A DNA stretch of 52,968 bases from Pirellulaceae bacterium. GTDB taxonomy: Bacteria; Planctomycetota; Planctomycetia; Pirellulales; Pirellulaceae. Shown here piece after piece: positions 41,653 to 50,102 of this stretch. Below the pieces are notes generated by a model. That model made no database searches and was not told the origin of the DNA. It saw only the letters and a list, made by a program, of their open reading frames with translations. The number at the start of each line of letters is the position of its first letter. The first letter of the stretch is position 1. Location: contig JADYZV010000040.1 in NCBI GenBank assembly GCA_020852965.1, positions 1 to 52,968 of the forward strand, written 5' to 3'. The position numbers and the translations under genes were made by a program.

Positions 41653-43974
41653 CTACGGGGTTTTTCCCAATCGACGCTGTCGTTCCGCTGCGCGTTCGTC
41701 ACGTTGCTTTTGTAGCTCTTGTTGAGTGATATCTTGAGTATAGCGAGCCGCCATGCCAACCAATTTGTCATGATCGATCGGCTTGGATAAATAGTCATCA
41801 CAACCGCCATCAAGGCATCGCTGGCGATCTCCCTTCATAGCGTCTGCCGTCAATGCAATAATGGGCCACTGGATACCTTCCGACCGTAGCTGAGCTGTAG
41901 CTTGCAGCCCGTCGAGATTCGGCATTTGCATATCCATCACGACCAAATCGAATGGTTGTCCCGCCGCGTGCGCTGCCAAAGCCACATCGATTGCAAACCT
42001 GCCATCCTCGGCCGTAACGACCTTCGCGCCCGCCTTCTCCAAGAAATGCTGGCTGATGTGTCTGACATCGCGACGATCGTCCACCACGAGAACGCGGCAG
42101 GCCAGCGGGCGTGTGGCGGATTCCATTGGCTCGTGCTCTCGCGCCGGCGCGATTAAATCGGGCTGCACCAATGGAACCGTGTTATCTGTTTCTATGGGCA
42201 ATGTCACGGTGAACGTCGAACCTTCACCCAGTCTACTGCTCATCGAGATATCACCGCCGAGCATGCCGGCCAGTCGCAGGCTGATCGCTAATCCCAGACC
42301 GCTTCCTCCGTAGGATCTAGTGACCGACGAGTCGCCTTGTGAAAAGGGTTTAAACAACCGCTGTTGCTGTTCGTCACTCATTCCAATTCCAGTATCACAA
42401 ACGGAGAAAGTAAGCACCCCGCTTGGAGAATAGCCGATCGACAATACGATGCTCCCCCGCTCAGTGAATTTGATCGCATTGCCAATCAAATTAATGAGCA
42501 CTTGCCGTAATCGTGTTGGGTCGGTTGCGATCGTTTGTGGAACCTTGCTGGTAAACACCGCGCGGAAGTCTAGCTTCTTTGCGTCGGCTCGCACTTGCAT
42601 CAGCGATTGGAGGTCGGCAACCAATTGCGGCAGCGACACCGATTCCATTTCTACTTCCAATTTGCCCGCTTCGATCCGCGATAGGTCGAGGATATCATTG
42701 ATCAGTTCCAACAAATGCTGACCGTTGCGCTGAATGACCTGCACGCAATTCCGATTGTCTGGATCTTTCAGATGCCCAAGCAGTACATCGGCGTAACCAA
42801 GAATGGCAGCCATCGGTGTACGAATCTCGTGGCTCATGTTGGCAAGAAACTCGCTTTTGGAACGGCTGGCTGCCAAAGCGGCTTGCTCGCTCTCAAGTAG
42901 GCGTTGCTCTTGTCGTTTGCGCTCAGTGATATCCACCACCGTTCCGTTGAAGCTCGACAATTTGCGTTGATTTCCCTTTCCTGTGAAATTGGCTGCCCCT
43001 TGCGCCAATACCCAAAGCACTGTTCCGTCGGAATGAACTACGCGATACTCGATGCAATACGGAGCAGGGTCTTTCATACGCGTCGACTCGGCAATAGCCG
43101 TTTCTACCGCAACCCGATCGTCGGGATGCAGCGCTTCGACCGCGCGCTGATATGTACATTCATCTTCGCTAAAGCCAAAGATCTTGCAGAACTGTTGGTC
43201 GCCAATCAAATGTTGATTGGCTGGATTGATATTCCACGAGCCCAACTCTGCTGCGTCAAGTGCCAATTGCAAACGCTCTCGCGTGACACGTAAGGCCAAT
43301 GCTGCATGCTCGGCTTTGCGCCGGTTGCGTTCAAGTAGATACAGTACGCCACCTACTAAAATGAGTCCAATGGCTGTCGAAAGAATTGAGTTGGTTTGGC
43401 CACTACGATACGAGTGTGCCGCTGCCTTTTCGCGTGCCGTCAGCACGTCGTTTTCTATTTGCCGCATCGCGTTAGTTTTGGAATGAATACGCTCCATCGT
43501 CCGCTTTTCAGCATCAGCCTCAAGCTCAAGCTGAGCGGCCTCCACGCCTTGGCTGACACGCACAGTCAAAACGTGTTTCAATTCATCAATGCGCTCGTCG
43601 ATGAGCGTCCTCAGCTCGTCCAACGACTGCTGTTGGATTGGGTCGTTCCGCGTTATCGAAGACATCGAGCGGAGTGATGCATTGGCACGCCGAACTGCCT
43701 CATTGAACGGCTCAATGTACGATTCGTTGGCTGTGATCAAGAACCCCCGCTGTCGGCTTTCTGCATCCATCACAGCCGCCTCGACCTCGCGTAACGCCGC
43801 AAGAACTCGACTGGTATACTGAACTTTTAATCGATTCTCTTGCAAGTCCCGAAAATTGCGCAGCGCGACTACCCCACTAACCACCAATACAAAAATGACG
43901 GCGGCCATCGCTAGCGGTTCGACTAAGCTGCTGCGAATTCTTTGAAGGTTTCCAGACGTGTCATTTGCACTCAC
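41653..43974 (-). CDS. CHASE3-PAS hybrid histidine kinase with receiver domain
   Basis: This 773-residue kinase starts at GTG 43974, which overlaps the TGA of the HTH gene (GTGA). It has TM1 (about 18-37), a CHASE3 extracytoplasmic sensor (about 40-185; VMDAESRQRGFLITANESYIEPF), TM2 (about 200-222), PAS (about 240-355; WNINPANQHLIGDQQFCKIFG), HisKA with H382 (FLANMSHEIRTPMAA), HATPase (NLIGNAIKFT, CDTGIGMS, GSGLGLAIS) and a receiver with DLVVMDMQMPNLDGLQA and a C-terminal basic tail. It senses an unknown envelope signal and phosphorylates its own receiver. The kinase and receiver parts are very similar to those of the next gene, suggesting duplication. Confidence 0.94.
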   Translation of the reverse strand: MSANDTSGNLQRIRSSLVEPLAMAAVIFVLVVSGVVALRNFRDLQENRLKVQYTSRVLAALREVEAAVMDAESRQRGFLITANESYIEPFNEAVRRANASLRSMSSITRNDPIQQQSLDELRTLIDERIDELKHVLTVRVSQGVEAAQLELEADAEKRTMERIHSKTNAMRQIENDVLTAREKAAAHSYRSGQTNSILSTAIGLILVGGVLYLLERNRRKAEHAALALRVTRERLQLALDAAELGSWNINPANQHLIGDQQFCKIFGFSEDECTYQRAVEALHPDDRVAVETAIAESTRMKDPAPYCIEYRVVHSDGTVLWVLAQGAANFTGKGNQRKLSSFNGTVVDITERKRQEQRLLESEQAALAASRSKSEFLANMSHEIRTPMAAILGYADVLLGHLKDPDNRNCVQVIQRNGQHLLELINDILDLSRIEAGKLEVEMESVSLPQLVADLQSLMQVRADAKKLDFRAVFTSKVPQTIATDPTRLRQVLINLIGNAIKFTERGSIVLSIGYSPSGVLTFSVCDTGIGMSDEQQQRLFKPFSQGDSSVTRSYGGSGLGLAISLRLAGMLGGDISMSSRLGEGSTFTVTLPIETDNTVPLVQPDLIAPAREHEPMESATRPLACRVLVVDDRRDVRHISQHFLEKAGAKVVTAEDGRFAIDVALAAHAAGQPFDLVVMDMQMPNLDGLQATAQLRSEGIQWPIIALTADAMKGDRQRCLDGGCDDYLSKPIDHDKLVGMAARYTQDITQQELQKQRDERAAERQRRLGKTP

Positions 43975-44186
43975 TCGGATTCACGCTCCAAAATCGCCGC
44001 CGCCAGAAATGCTTCAAGATCTTGCTGGCGATAGTAGCGATAGCCGGTGACGGGATGGCGCGTCGGGATAAGCCTGCCCGACTTATCCCAGTTGCGCAGC
44101 GTCTCACTGGAAACACCTAGAAATTTGGCTGCCGCTCCAACACGTATCAAGCCGTCCAAATCATCCACAATCGCTCGAACACCCAT
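43971..44186 (-). CDS. MerR-like helix-turn-helix DNA-binding protein, 71 residues
   Basis: The product is essentially one MerR/excisionase-type winged HTH: LIRVGAAAKFLGVSSETLRNWDKSGRLIPTRHPVTGYRYYRQQDLEAFLAAA (about 13-64). There is no effector or dimerisation domain. The TGA stop overlaps the GTG start of the CHASE3 hybrid kinase, so translation is coupled. A minimal DNA-binding protein heading a phosphorelay operon whose receivers have no DNA-binding output is suggestive: it may be the transcriptional output or an autoregulator. Excisionase function is unlikely without an integrase nearby. Confidence 0.85.
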   Translation of the reverse strand: MGVRAIVDDLDGLIRVGAAAKFLGVSSETLRNWDKSGRLIPTRHPVTGYRYYRQQDLEAFLAAAILERESE

Positions 44187-44827
44187 AGCTCAACCTCCCA
44201 AACCTTACAAAGTCTCCACCACCGTCAGATTGGAAACTAGCGAGCCGGTCAAGTCAATTGCCAAAGTAGAACTCGGTGCTGAATGATTAGCAGTCACACT
44301 GGTTGACTTGCTGCCAGTTCGCACGCTGGCATCCACTCCAGCCGAGCGTGGATGAGTTTTCGAAGCACTAAATGAAGCGGGCTTCGTTGATGGAATTTCC
44401 GAACTTCAATTAGCTTCGACGATGCAATTAACATGCCGCAGCGCAAAAAGAACAAACCTCGGCTCAGGGCCGGCCTGCAGTGCCTGCGGTTGTATCGTAT
44501 GCGTCCACGCGATAGACTGAGAGCACGGCAGATGAAGAACGCTGGCAGAATAAGCCCAATGGCTTCTAATCCGATTGCAAAGATTGCAATTCATCCCCCC
44601 TGACTGTTGCATTTGCCCCGATACGTGACCGTGCGCGAATTGTGAGCTCCCCAACGGGGACTTCTATCTAACCGTTTTTGTGCGCGGTCAGCCTTAATTC
44701 GACCTTGACAAGTATTCGACTTGTTCGCCGAGTTGGATTGGTGCTGACTAATGGAATCGCCAGTTTCAATAGTGATCAGTGCCTCTACTCGTTTTCAACC
44801 CACGACGCCAGAGATTACAACTAACGT
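44187..44827. other. 641-bp divergent intergenic region
   Basis: It separates the HTH-kinase operon (minus) from the methyltransferase gene (plus). It contains CGATTGCAAAGATTGCA at 44572-44588, also found at 29396-29412, and a small CTCCCC-AAC-GGGGAC hairpin near 44647. No gene was recognised. Confidence 0.45.
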
Positions 44828-45610
44828 ATGAGTACTCGACATCACATTCAGTTTCCCCAACACGATGCCCAGCACTTGGGGCAGGACGAAGCCTCATTCT
44901 ATTTGTCTGAAGCGGGGCAAAAAACGGAATTGCGATTTCATGACTATGCCCAGATCTACCTGCGGCCGGGACTCTACGAGCAACTCTTTTACGATCGATT
45001 GAAATGCTCCTCACCGGAGAAGGTCGGTCAGATCCTGAAGCAAACGCTCGATGCTGCCGATCAGACTTTTACCGAATTGCGCGTGCTGGACTTTGGTGCC
45101 GGCAATGGGATGATGGGGGAGGTACTGAAAGCGTATGGCGTAGCGAGATTGATCGGGGCCGACCTTATCCCCGAAGCCCGCGATGCGGCTTTCCGAGATC
45201 GGCCACAAGTATACGACGAATATTATGTCGCAGACTTCACTAAGCTGAGCAACGAAATGCACGCCGAGATCGATGAGTGGTCGATCGACTGCCTAACATC
45301 CGTCGCAGCCCTCGGCTTCGGCGATATTCCGCCGAATGCATTCTTGCCTGCGCTACGATTTGTAAAAACCGGAGGGTGGGTAGCGTTTAATATCAAGGAG
45401 ACCTTTCTAGACGAATCCGACAAGACTGGCTTCTCACGCTTCATTCGCGAACTGATTTTCTCAAAATATCTGAGCGCCTGGCAGATTGAAAAGTATCGTC
45501 ATCGTTTGTCGATGGAAGGCACGCCTCTCTTCTACTTTGCAGTCGTAGCACAGAAAACAGCCGAGATCCCCGCAAACTTCCTGCAGCAACACGCAATCAC
45601 CCTCGATTGA
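44828..45610 (+). CDS. Class I SAM-dependent methyltransferase
   Basis: This 260-residue cytosolic protein has SAM motif I LRVLDFGAGNGMMGEVL (about 86-102), the acidic residue of motif II in IGADLIPEARDAA, and a DCLTSVAALGFGDIPPNAF stretch in the motif IV position. It ends with RLSMEGTPLFYFAVVAQK. The N-terminal 70 residues (FHDYAQIYLRPGLYEQLFYDRL) form a cap that should carry substrate specificity. The substrate is unknown. It stands alone, followed by a hairpin and a separate sulfatase gene. Confidence 0.8.
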   Translation: MSTRHHIQFPQHDAQHLGQDEASFYLSEAGQKTELRFHDYAQIYLRPGLYEQLFYDRLKCSSPEKVGQILKQTLDAADQTFTELRVLDFGAGNGMMGEVLKAYGVARLIGADLIPEARDAAFRDRPQVYDEYYVADFTKLSNEMHAEIDEWSIDCLTSVAALGFGDIPPNAFLPALRFVKTGGWVAFNIKETFLDESDKTGFSRFIRELIFSKYLSAWQIEKYRHRLSMEGTPLFYFAVVAQKTAEIPANFLQQHAITLD

Positions 45611-45619
45611 TCAAAAGCC

Positions 45620-45639
45620 CGCGGATCGAAATTCGCGGT
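45620..45639 (+). terminator. Hairpin after the methyltransferase gene
   Basis: CCGCGGAT-CGAA-ATTCGCGG forms an 8-bp stem with one G-T pair, beginning 9 bases past the stop. It lacks a T tract. Confidence 0.45.
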
Positions 45640-45793
45640 TCCGCCACGCAATCCGGGACAACTCGTGTCGGCCTGACTGGATTGGTCAAGCCGCTGCCAC
45701 TCAATATCGATTCCACACAGCATCGACATTATCCTAGTCCCGATATTTTCGCGCCCACATTTTCGTGCCAGCGATCTAGTGTAGCGAATTGGC

Positions 45794-45799
45794 TATAAT
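45794..45799 (+). promoter_or_regulatory. Putative -10 element (TATAAT) for the sulfatase gene
   Basis: TATAAT lies 56 bases before the ATG at 45856. There is no clear -35 hexamer. Confidence 0.3.
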
Positions 45800-45855
45800 C
45801 GCATGGTCATGTGTCAACGATTTCTTCTGGCCAAGAACTGTGAGAGCACCCCATC

Positions 45856-47235
45856 ATGAGAACGGCTATTTCGTGTTTATTGCTGGCGGCACTGCTAAAT
45901 ATCAGCCTTCCCTGCGCAGCATCTTCACCCAACGTGGTGGTTATCTTTTGCGACGATCTGGGATACGGTGACTTGGCATGCTTCGGGCATCCGACCATCG
46001 CAACACCGAACCTGGATCGCATGGCCAGCGAGGGACAGAGGTGGACAGAATTCTATGTTGCCGCATGCGTTTGCACTCCCAGCCGAGCGGCCCTGCAAAC
46101 CGGTCGCTACCCAATTCGTAGCGGCATGTGCAGCAACAATCGCCGTGTATTGTTTCCAGACTCAACAGGTGGACTGCCTGCCTCCGAAATTACCATAGGT
46201 CAAATGCTCAAGGCCCAGGGCTATTCGACGCACGCCATTGGAAAGTGGCACCTCGGTCACTTGCCGCAGTATCTTCCAACCAGCCATGGTTATGACAGCT
46301 ATTTTGGGATTCCGTATTCCAATGACATGGATGCTGTCAGCGACTCGCCAAAGGGCAAGGCACGCTTTTGGAATCCTGAAATCGAATATTGGAACGTGCC
46401 ACTGATGCGAGGTGAACAGATTGTCGAGCGCCCAGCCGATCAGCATACTATCACTCGGCGCTATACCGAGGAGGCAGTGAAGTTGATTCGAGAGAATAGA
46501 CAACACCCCTTCTTCATCTACCTCGCACATAATCTTCCGCATGTTCCGCTGTTCGCCTCGAAAGAATTCACTGGGACCAGCCGACGGGGACTCTACGGCG
46601 ACGTAATTGAAGAAATAGATTGGTCGGTAGGCCAGATACTCGAAACGCTGCGAGCCGAAGGACTCGATGGTAATACAATGGTCGTATTCACTTCGGACAA
46701 CGGGCCATGGCTTACTTTCGACGCGCACGGAGGCTCCGCAGGACTTTTGCGTGACGGCAAGGGTTCAACCTGGGAAGGAGGCATGCGCGAGCCAACCATC
46801 TTTTGGTGGCCTGGGAGGATCACCCCCAGTGTCGTCCGCGAGATGGGCAGTACCCTAGATCTTCTGCCAACGATTGCCGCGATCACGGGGGCGAGCGCTC
46901 CGTCTGACCGGTTGCTCGATGGCTACGATCTCGCTCCGACACTGTTCCACAATCTCCCCAGTCCGCGCGAGTCGATGTTCTATTATCACGGTCAAGAGGT
47001 GTTCGCCGTCCGCCATGGAATGTTCAAGGCTCACTTCAAAACGAAAACATCTTATTCCGGCCAACGCGATGCAGAGGTGCATGACCCACCATTGCTCTTT
47101 CACCTGGGGCACGATCCCTCGGAAAAATATGACATCGCACAAGAACATTCCCACGCGATCGACACCATTCACCAACTAAAAGTGGAACATGAATCAACTA
47201 TCGAGCAAGTCGAGAATCAATTGGACAAGAGGTAA
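45856..47235 (+). CDS. Secreted sulfatase (formylglycine-dependent, S1 family)
   Basis: This 459-residue protein has a signal peptide (MRTAISCLLLAALLNISLPCAA). Metal-binding residues appear in VVIFCDDLGYGDLACFG (about 26-42). The active-site motif is CTPSRAALQTGR with C73 as the predicted formylglycine. KWHLGHLPQYLPTSHGYDSYFGIPYSNDMD carries the conserved Lys/His, and VVFTSDNGPWLT the second metal-binding pair. C73 must be converted by a formylglycine-generating enzyme encoded elsewhere. It hydrolyses sulfate esters, probably of algal polysaccharide or glycosaminoglycan type given the expansion of this family in planctomycetes. No other polysaccharide gene is adjacent. Length is typical. Confidence 0.95.
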   Translation: MRTAISCLLLAALLNISLPCAASSPNVVVIFCDDLGYGDLACFGHPTIATPNLDRMASEGQRWTEFYVAACVCTPSRAALQTGRYPIRSGMCSNNRRVLFPDSTGGLPASEITIGQMLKAQGYSTHAIGKWHLGHLPQYLPTSHGYDSYFGIPYSNDMDAVSDSPKGKARFWNPEIEYWNVPLMRGEQIVERPADQHTITRRYTEEAVKLIRENRQHPFFIYLAHNLPHVPLFASKEFTGTSRRGLYGDVIEEIDWSVGQILETLRAEGLDGNTMVVFTSDNGPWLTFDAHGGSAGLLRDGKGSTWEGGMREPTIFWWPGRITPSVVREMGSTLDLLPTIAAITGASAPSDRLLDGYDLAPTLFHNLPSPRESMFYYHGQEVFAVRHGMFKAHFKTKTSYSGQRDAEVHDPPLLFHLGHDPSEKYDIAQEHSHAIDTIHQLKVEHESTIEQVENQLDKR

Positions 47236-47286
47236 CCATGCCTGACCAACAACGCCACCACACGCCGGCCACCACAAACGGACGGA

Positions 47287-47420
47287 CTAGTGCTTCGACC
47301 ATTTTTAATCTTAGGGTTTGGTGTAGTGGACTAGGTTACGAGTCCCTGGCACCTACTAAGTCGAAAGGACTCGTAACCTCGCCCACTACCCAAACTTTTA
47401 ATCTGGTCGAAGCGCTAGTT
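47287..47420. repeat. 134-bp MITE-like near-palindrome, family 2, copy 3
   Basis: The outer ends ACTAGTGCTTCGACCA and TGGTCGAAGCGCTAGT are inverted repeats (one mismatch in 16). Inside follow AT-rich stretches with TTTAATC, then GTAGTGGACTAGGTTACGAG/TCC on the left and GGACTCGTAACCTCGCCCAC/TAC on the right around a short loop. There is no ORF inside and no obvious target-site duplication. It lies between the sulfatase and DUF4139-like genes. Confidence 0.85.
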
Positions 47421-47508
47421 ACAAACCTGTTACGTTGGAACTCGCCTGTCTACTGTAGTATGAAGAAGTTGACTGACGATTCGGCATCTTCAACTACGAG
47501 GCAAAATA

Positions 47509-49389
47509 ATGGTTACTCACTTCCCACCCATCCAATCCCTGTCAACCGCGAGGAAGTTCGTTGGGCTGGCAGCGGCCTTCACGCTAACCCTGGCGCTCAC
47601 TCCATTCGGATTTGCAGACAATTCCTCTGACCAATCGACGGACACGTCGCGGTTGCAACTCAAGACCGAGCGCGTGGTTGTCTTCAAAGACGGTTATTGC
47701 CTGGTGGTCAAGCAAGGCGCGGCAACAACAAATGCCGAGGGGGTCGTATTCACTGACGATGTCCCCGATGCGGCTGTGCTCGGTTCATTCTGGGCAGTTC
47801 CTGAACAAGGTACGATCAAATCGCTAGTGGCAGGCTGGGTTAATACCGAATTCAAGACGAATCGCCAGGTAAATTGCACCAGCATCTTGGAAATAGTCCA
47901 ATCCAATTTGGGGAAATCCTGTTCATTCGAAATCGGTCAGCAACGCATTGATGGAACGCTGCTGAAGATACTCGCCAATGACGAACTGGCCACCGAGACA
48001 ATGCAATCATCGCCAGGCGGCGGGGGAATCAATTCTTCACAGCTCTCACCGTTCTCTGAGGTGGCCGCGCCGCGAACTTCCTCCACAGTTGTCAATTCCG
48101 TAACCGGTGCCTACTTTTTGATTCGCACGCAATTCGGAGACAAGATGATTCAGGCTAGCGCGGTGAACAACCTGACAATCGAGAACATGAATAGCTCCAT
48201 CGATCAAACGCTTGCCACAAAATCGCGGCACAAGCGGCTATCATTGCAATTCGGCGAAGCGAATGCGGACGTCAAGCTCAGCTTGATGTACTTCCGACCG
48301 GACGTTCGCTGGATCCCTACCTACCGGGTCAACTTGACCGATGAGGCACTCGCCACCAACAAGATCAAAGGTGGAGCGGACAATTCGCAGAATCAAAAAC
48401 AAGCCGAGCTCATCCTGCAAGGCGAAATATTGAACGAAGCCGAGGACTTCGTGAATGTTCCGTTTCATGTTGTTGTCGGCGTTCCCAATTTTCGCTTTCG
48501 CTCTGTCCCCTCGCCTATGATCTTGGAGGCCACGATGCGCAACATGTTGGGTCAAGTCGCTCCGGATATCATGGGTGTTGGCAACAATCAATTCTCAAAC
48601 GGACTCTACAGTCAACGTCTTGGTGAATTTCCTAGCAATCGAGCGAGTGGTGACTCGGATCGTGTCGCCGTCGAACTGCCTGATGAGCTGATTGGCAAAG
48701 GAGGCAATGACTTGTTTGTCTACGAACTGCCTCCCATGACACTAAAGCGTGGCGAGCGAGCCATGGTCCCGATCCTTCGTACAATCGTCCCTTACCGTGA
48801 CATCTATAGTTGGGATATCGAGCTAACTCATTCGGAATCTTACGCAGCCACATCCGCCGAGTCTAATTCGCCGCTGAAGCTGAGTGAATCAAAGATTTGG
48901 CGTCAAGTCGAGTTGATCAATAATACGGATATCCCCTGGACGACCGGCGCGGCTATGATCATGGACGGGATGCAGCCGTTGGCGCAGGAACTGCTGACTT
49001 ACACTTCACCGGGTGGAATATGCCGAGTACCAGTAACGGTTTCCGTCGACCTTCGCGGCAAAGTGGAAGACACCGAGCTTAAACGAGAATTCAACGCGCT
49101 CAAATGGCGAGGAAACGACTTTGCCCGCGTGGAAGGAAATATCGAATTGGAGTTAGCCAACAACAAGACTGAGCCTGTCTCTGTCGAAATTCGCTTGCGA
49201 TTTGGCGGAAAGGCCATGCAGACGTCCGACGATGGTAAATTCGCTTTGGAAGCATTTCGCGCAGAAGACTGGCACAATCGCCAAGGAAATCCAATTAATA
49301 ATAGTTGCGTGGCCCGCTGGAACGCGTCCATTGCGCCTGGAGAATGTTTCGAGCCGACAGTCCAGTACGATTTTTACCTGCAGCACTAA
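47509..49389 (+). CDS. Secreted protein of unknown function, DUF4139-like beta domain
   Basis: ATG at 47509 with GAGG about 9 bases upstream gives 626 residues. A signal peptide covers about 1-37 (VGLAAAFTLTLALTPFGFA). The layout resembles DUF4139-containing proteins: an N-terminal domain with strand-rich repeats (VVVFKDGYCLVVKQGAA), then VRWIPTYRVNL (about 265-275), ELILQGEILNEAEDFVNVPFHVVVGVP and a C-terminal immunoglobulin-like part (IWRQVELINNTDIPWTTGAAMIMDG, VSVEIRLRFGG). The assignment is moderate. The protein is probably periplasmic or surface-bound. Its TAA overlaps the ATG of the response regulator gene (TAATG), so it is translationally coupled to a two-component system and may be its sensor partner or target. 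Confidence 0.75.
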   Translation: MVTHFPPIQSLSTARKFVGLAAAFTLTLALTPFGFADNSSDQSTDTSRLQLKTERVVVFKDGYCLVVKQGAATTNAEGVVFTDDVPDAAVLGSFWAVPEQGTIKSLVAGWVNTEFKTNRQVNCTSILEIVQSNLGKSCSFEIGQQRIDGTLLKILANDELATETMQSSPGGGGINSSQLSPFSEVAAPRTSSTVVNSVTGAYFLIRTQFGDKMIQASAVNNLTIENMNSSIDQTLATKSRHKRLSLQFGEANADVKLSLMYFRPDVRWIPTYRVNLTDEALATNKIKGGADNSQNQKQAELILQGEILNEAEDFVNVPFHVVVGVPNFRFRSVPSPMILEATMRNMLGQVAPDIMGVGNNQFSNGLYSQRLGEFPSNRASGDSDRVAVELPDELIGKGGNDLFVYELPPMTLKRGERAMVPILRTIVPYRDIYSWDIELTHSESYAATSAESNSPLKLSESKIWRQVELINNTDIPWTTGAAMIMDGMQPLAQELLTYTSPGGICRVPVTVSVDLRGKVEDTELKREFNALKWRGNDFARVEGNIELELANNKTEPVSVEIRLRFGGKAMQTSDDGKFALEAFRAEDWHNRQGNPINNSCVARWNASIAPGECFEPTVQYDFYLQH

Positions 49390-50102
49390 TGCCTCCACCA
49401 CGGACAATTCTGATCATCGAGGACGATTCTGCGATTCGTTGCGGAATCGTGGACGCTCTGGACTTCAGCGGCTATCAAGTCATTGAGTCTGCCGAGGGGG
49501 GCAGCGGAAGGCTCCTGGCGATTGAGCGCGACTACGACCTGTTGCTATTGGATCTCGGTTTGCCAAACATACCCGGGCTAGAGATTCTGCGCACGGTTCG
49601 AAAGCTGCGCCCCTCCAAACCAGTGATCATCCTGACCGCTCAAGGAGAAGAAGCCGATCGAGTTCAAGGCCTCAGCGAGGGAGCCGATGATTATGTCGTG
49701 AAGCCGTTTAGCGTCAAGGAACTATTGGCTCGAGTAGAAGCTGTCCTACGTCGCACAACCGGAAGACCACTTAGCGTCCAATTCAATTTTGAACACGGAG
49801 TGCTTGATTTTGAAAGACGCGAATTGAGGTATCGCGACGGTACCCGAACCGAATTGTCAGAGAGAGAGGGAGAGTTGCTCCGCTACCTCGTTGATAATTC
49901 AGGTAGAGCTATTTCGCGTGATGAACTCTTGGCCAGCGTTTGGCAATTGAACCCCAAGGGGATCAGTACGCGAACGATTGACATGCATATCGCACGTTTG
50001 CGCGAAAAGCTCCGAGATGCCCCAGAGCGACCAACGACCTTGTTAACTGTTCGCGGTAAAGGCTATATGTGGATGGCTCAGCTACCTGAGGCCAACGAAT
50101 GA
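49389..50102 (+). CDS. OmpR/PhoB-type response regulator
   Basis: ATG at 49389 overlaps the upstream TAA (TAATG) and gives 237 residues; the frame is open further upstream but only as overlap. The receiver domain has IIEDDSA, D55 in LLLLDLGLPNIPG, T in VIILTAQ and K in YVVKPFSVKELLARVEAVLRR. The C-terminal winged helix shows TELSEREGELLRYLVDNSGRAISRDELLASVW and RTIDMHIARLREKLRDAP, with TVRGKGYMW at the end. It binds DNA after phosphorylation by the kinase encoded next, whose ATG overlaps its TGA. Regulated genes are unknown; the DUF4139-like gene in the same operon is a candidate. Confidence 0.95.
   Translation: MPPPRTILIIEDDSAIRCGIVDALDFSGYQVIESAEGGSGRLLAIERDYDLLLLDLGLPNIPGLEILRTVRKLRPSKPVIILTAQGEEADRVQGLSEGADDYVVKPFSVKELLARVEAVLRRTTGRPLSVQFNFEHGVLDFERRELRYRDGTRTELSEREGELLRYLVDNSGRAISRDELLASVWQLNPKGISTRTIDMHIARLREKLRDAPERPTTLLTVRGKGYMWMAQLPEANE

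Noticed and set aside
43971-44186. HTH protein considered as a phage excisionase
   Set aside because: No integrase, att-like repeat or phage gene is near, and it is coupled to a kinase gene.
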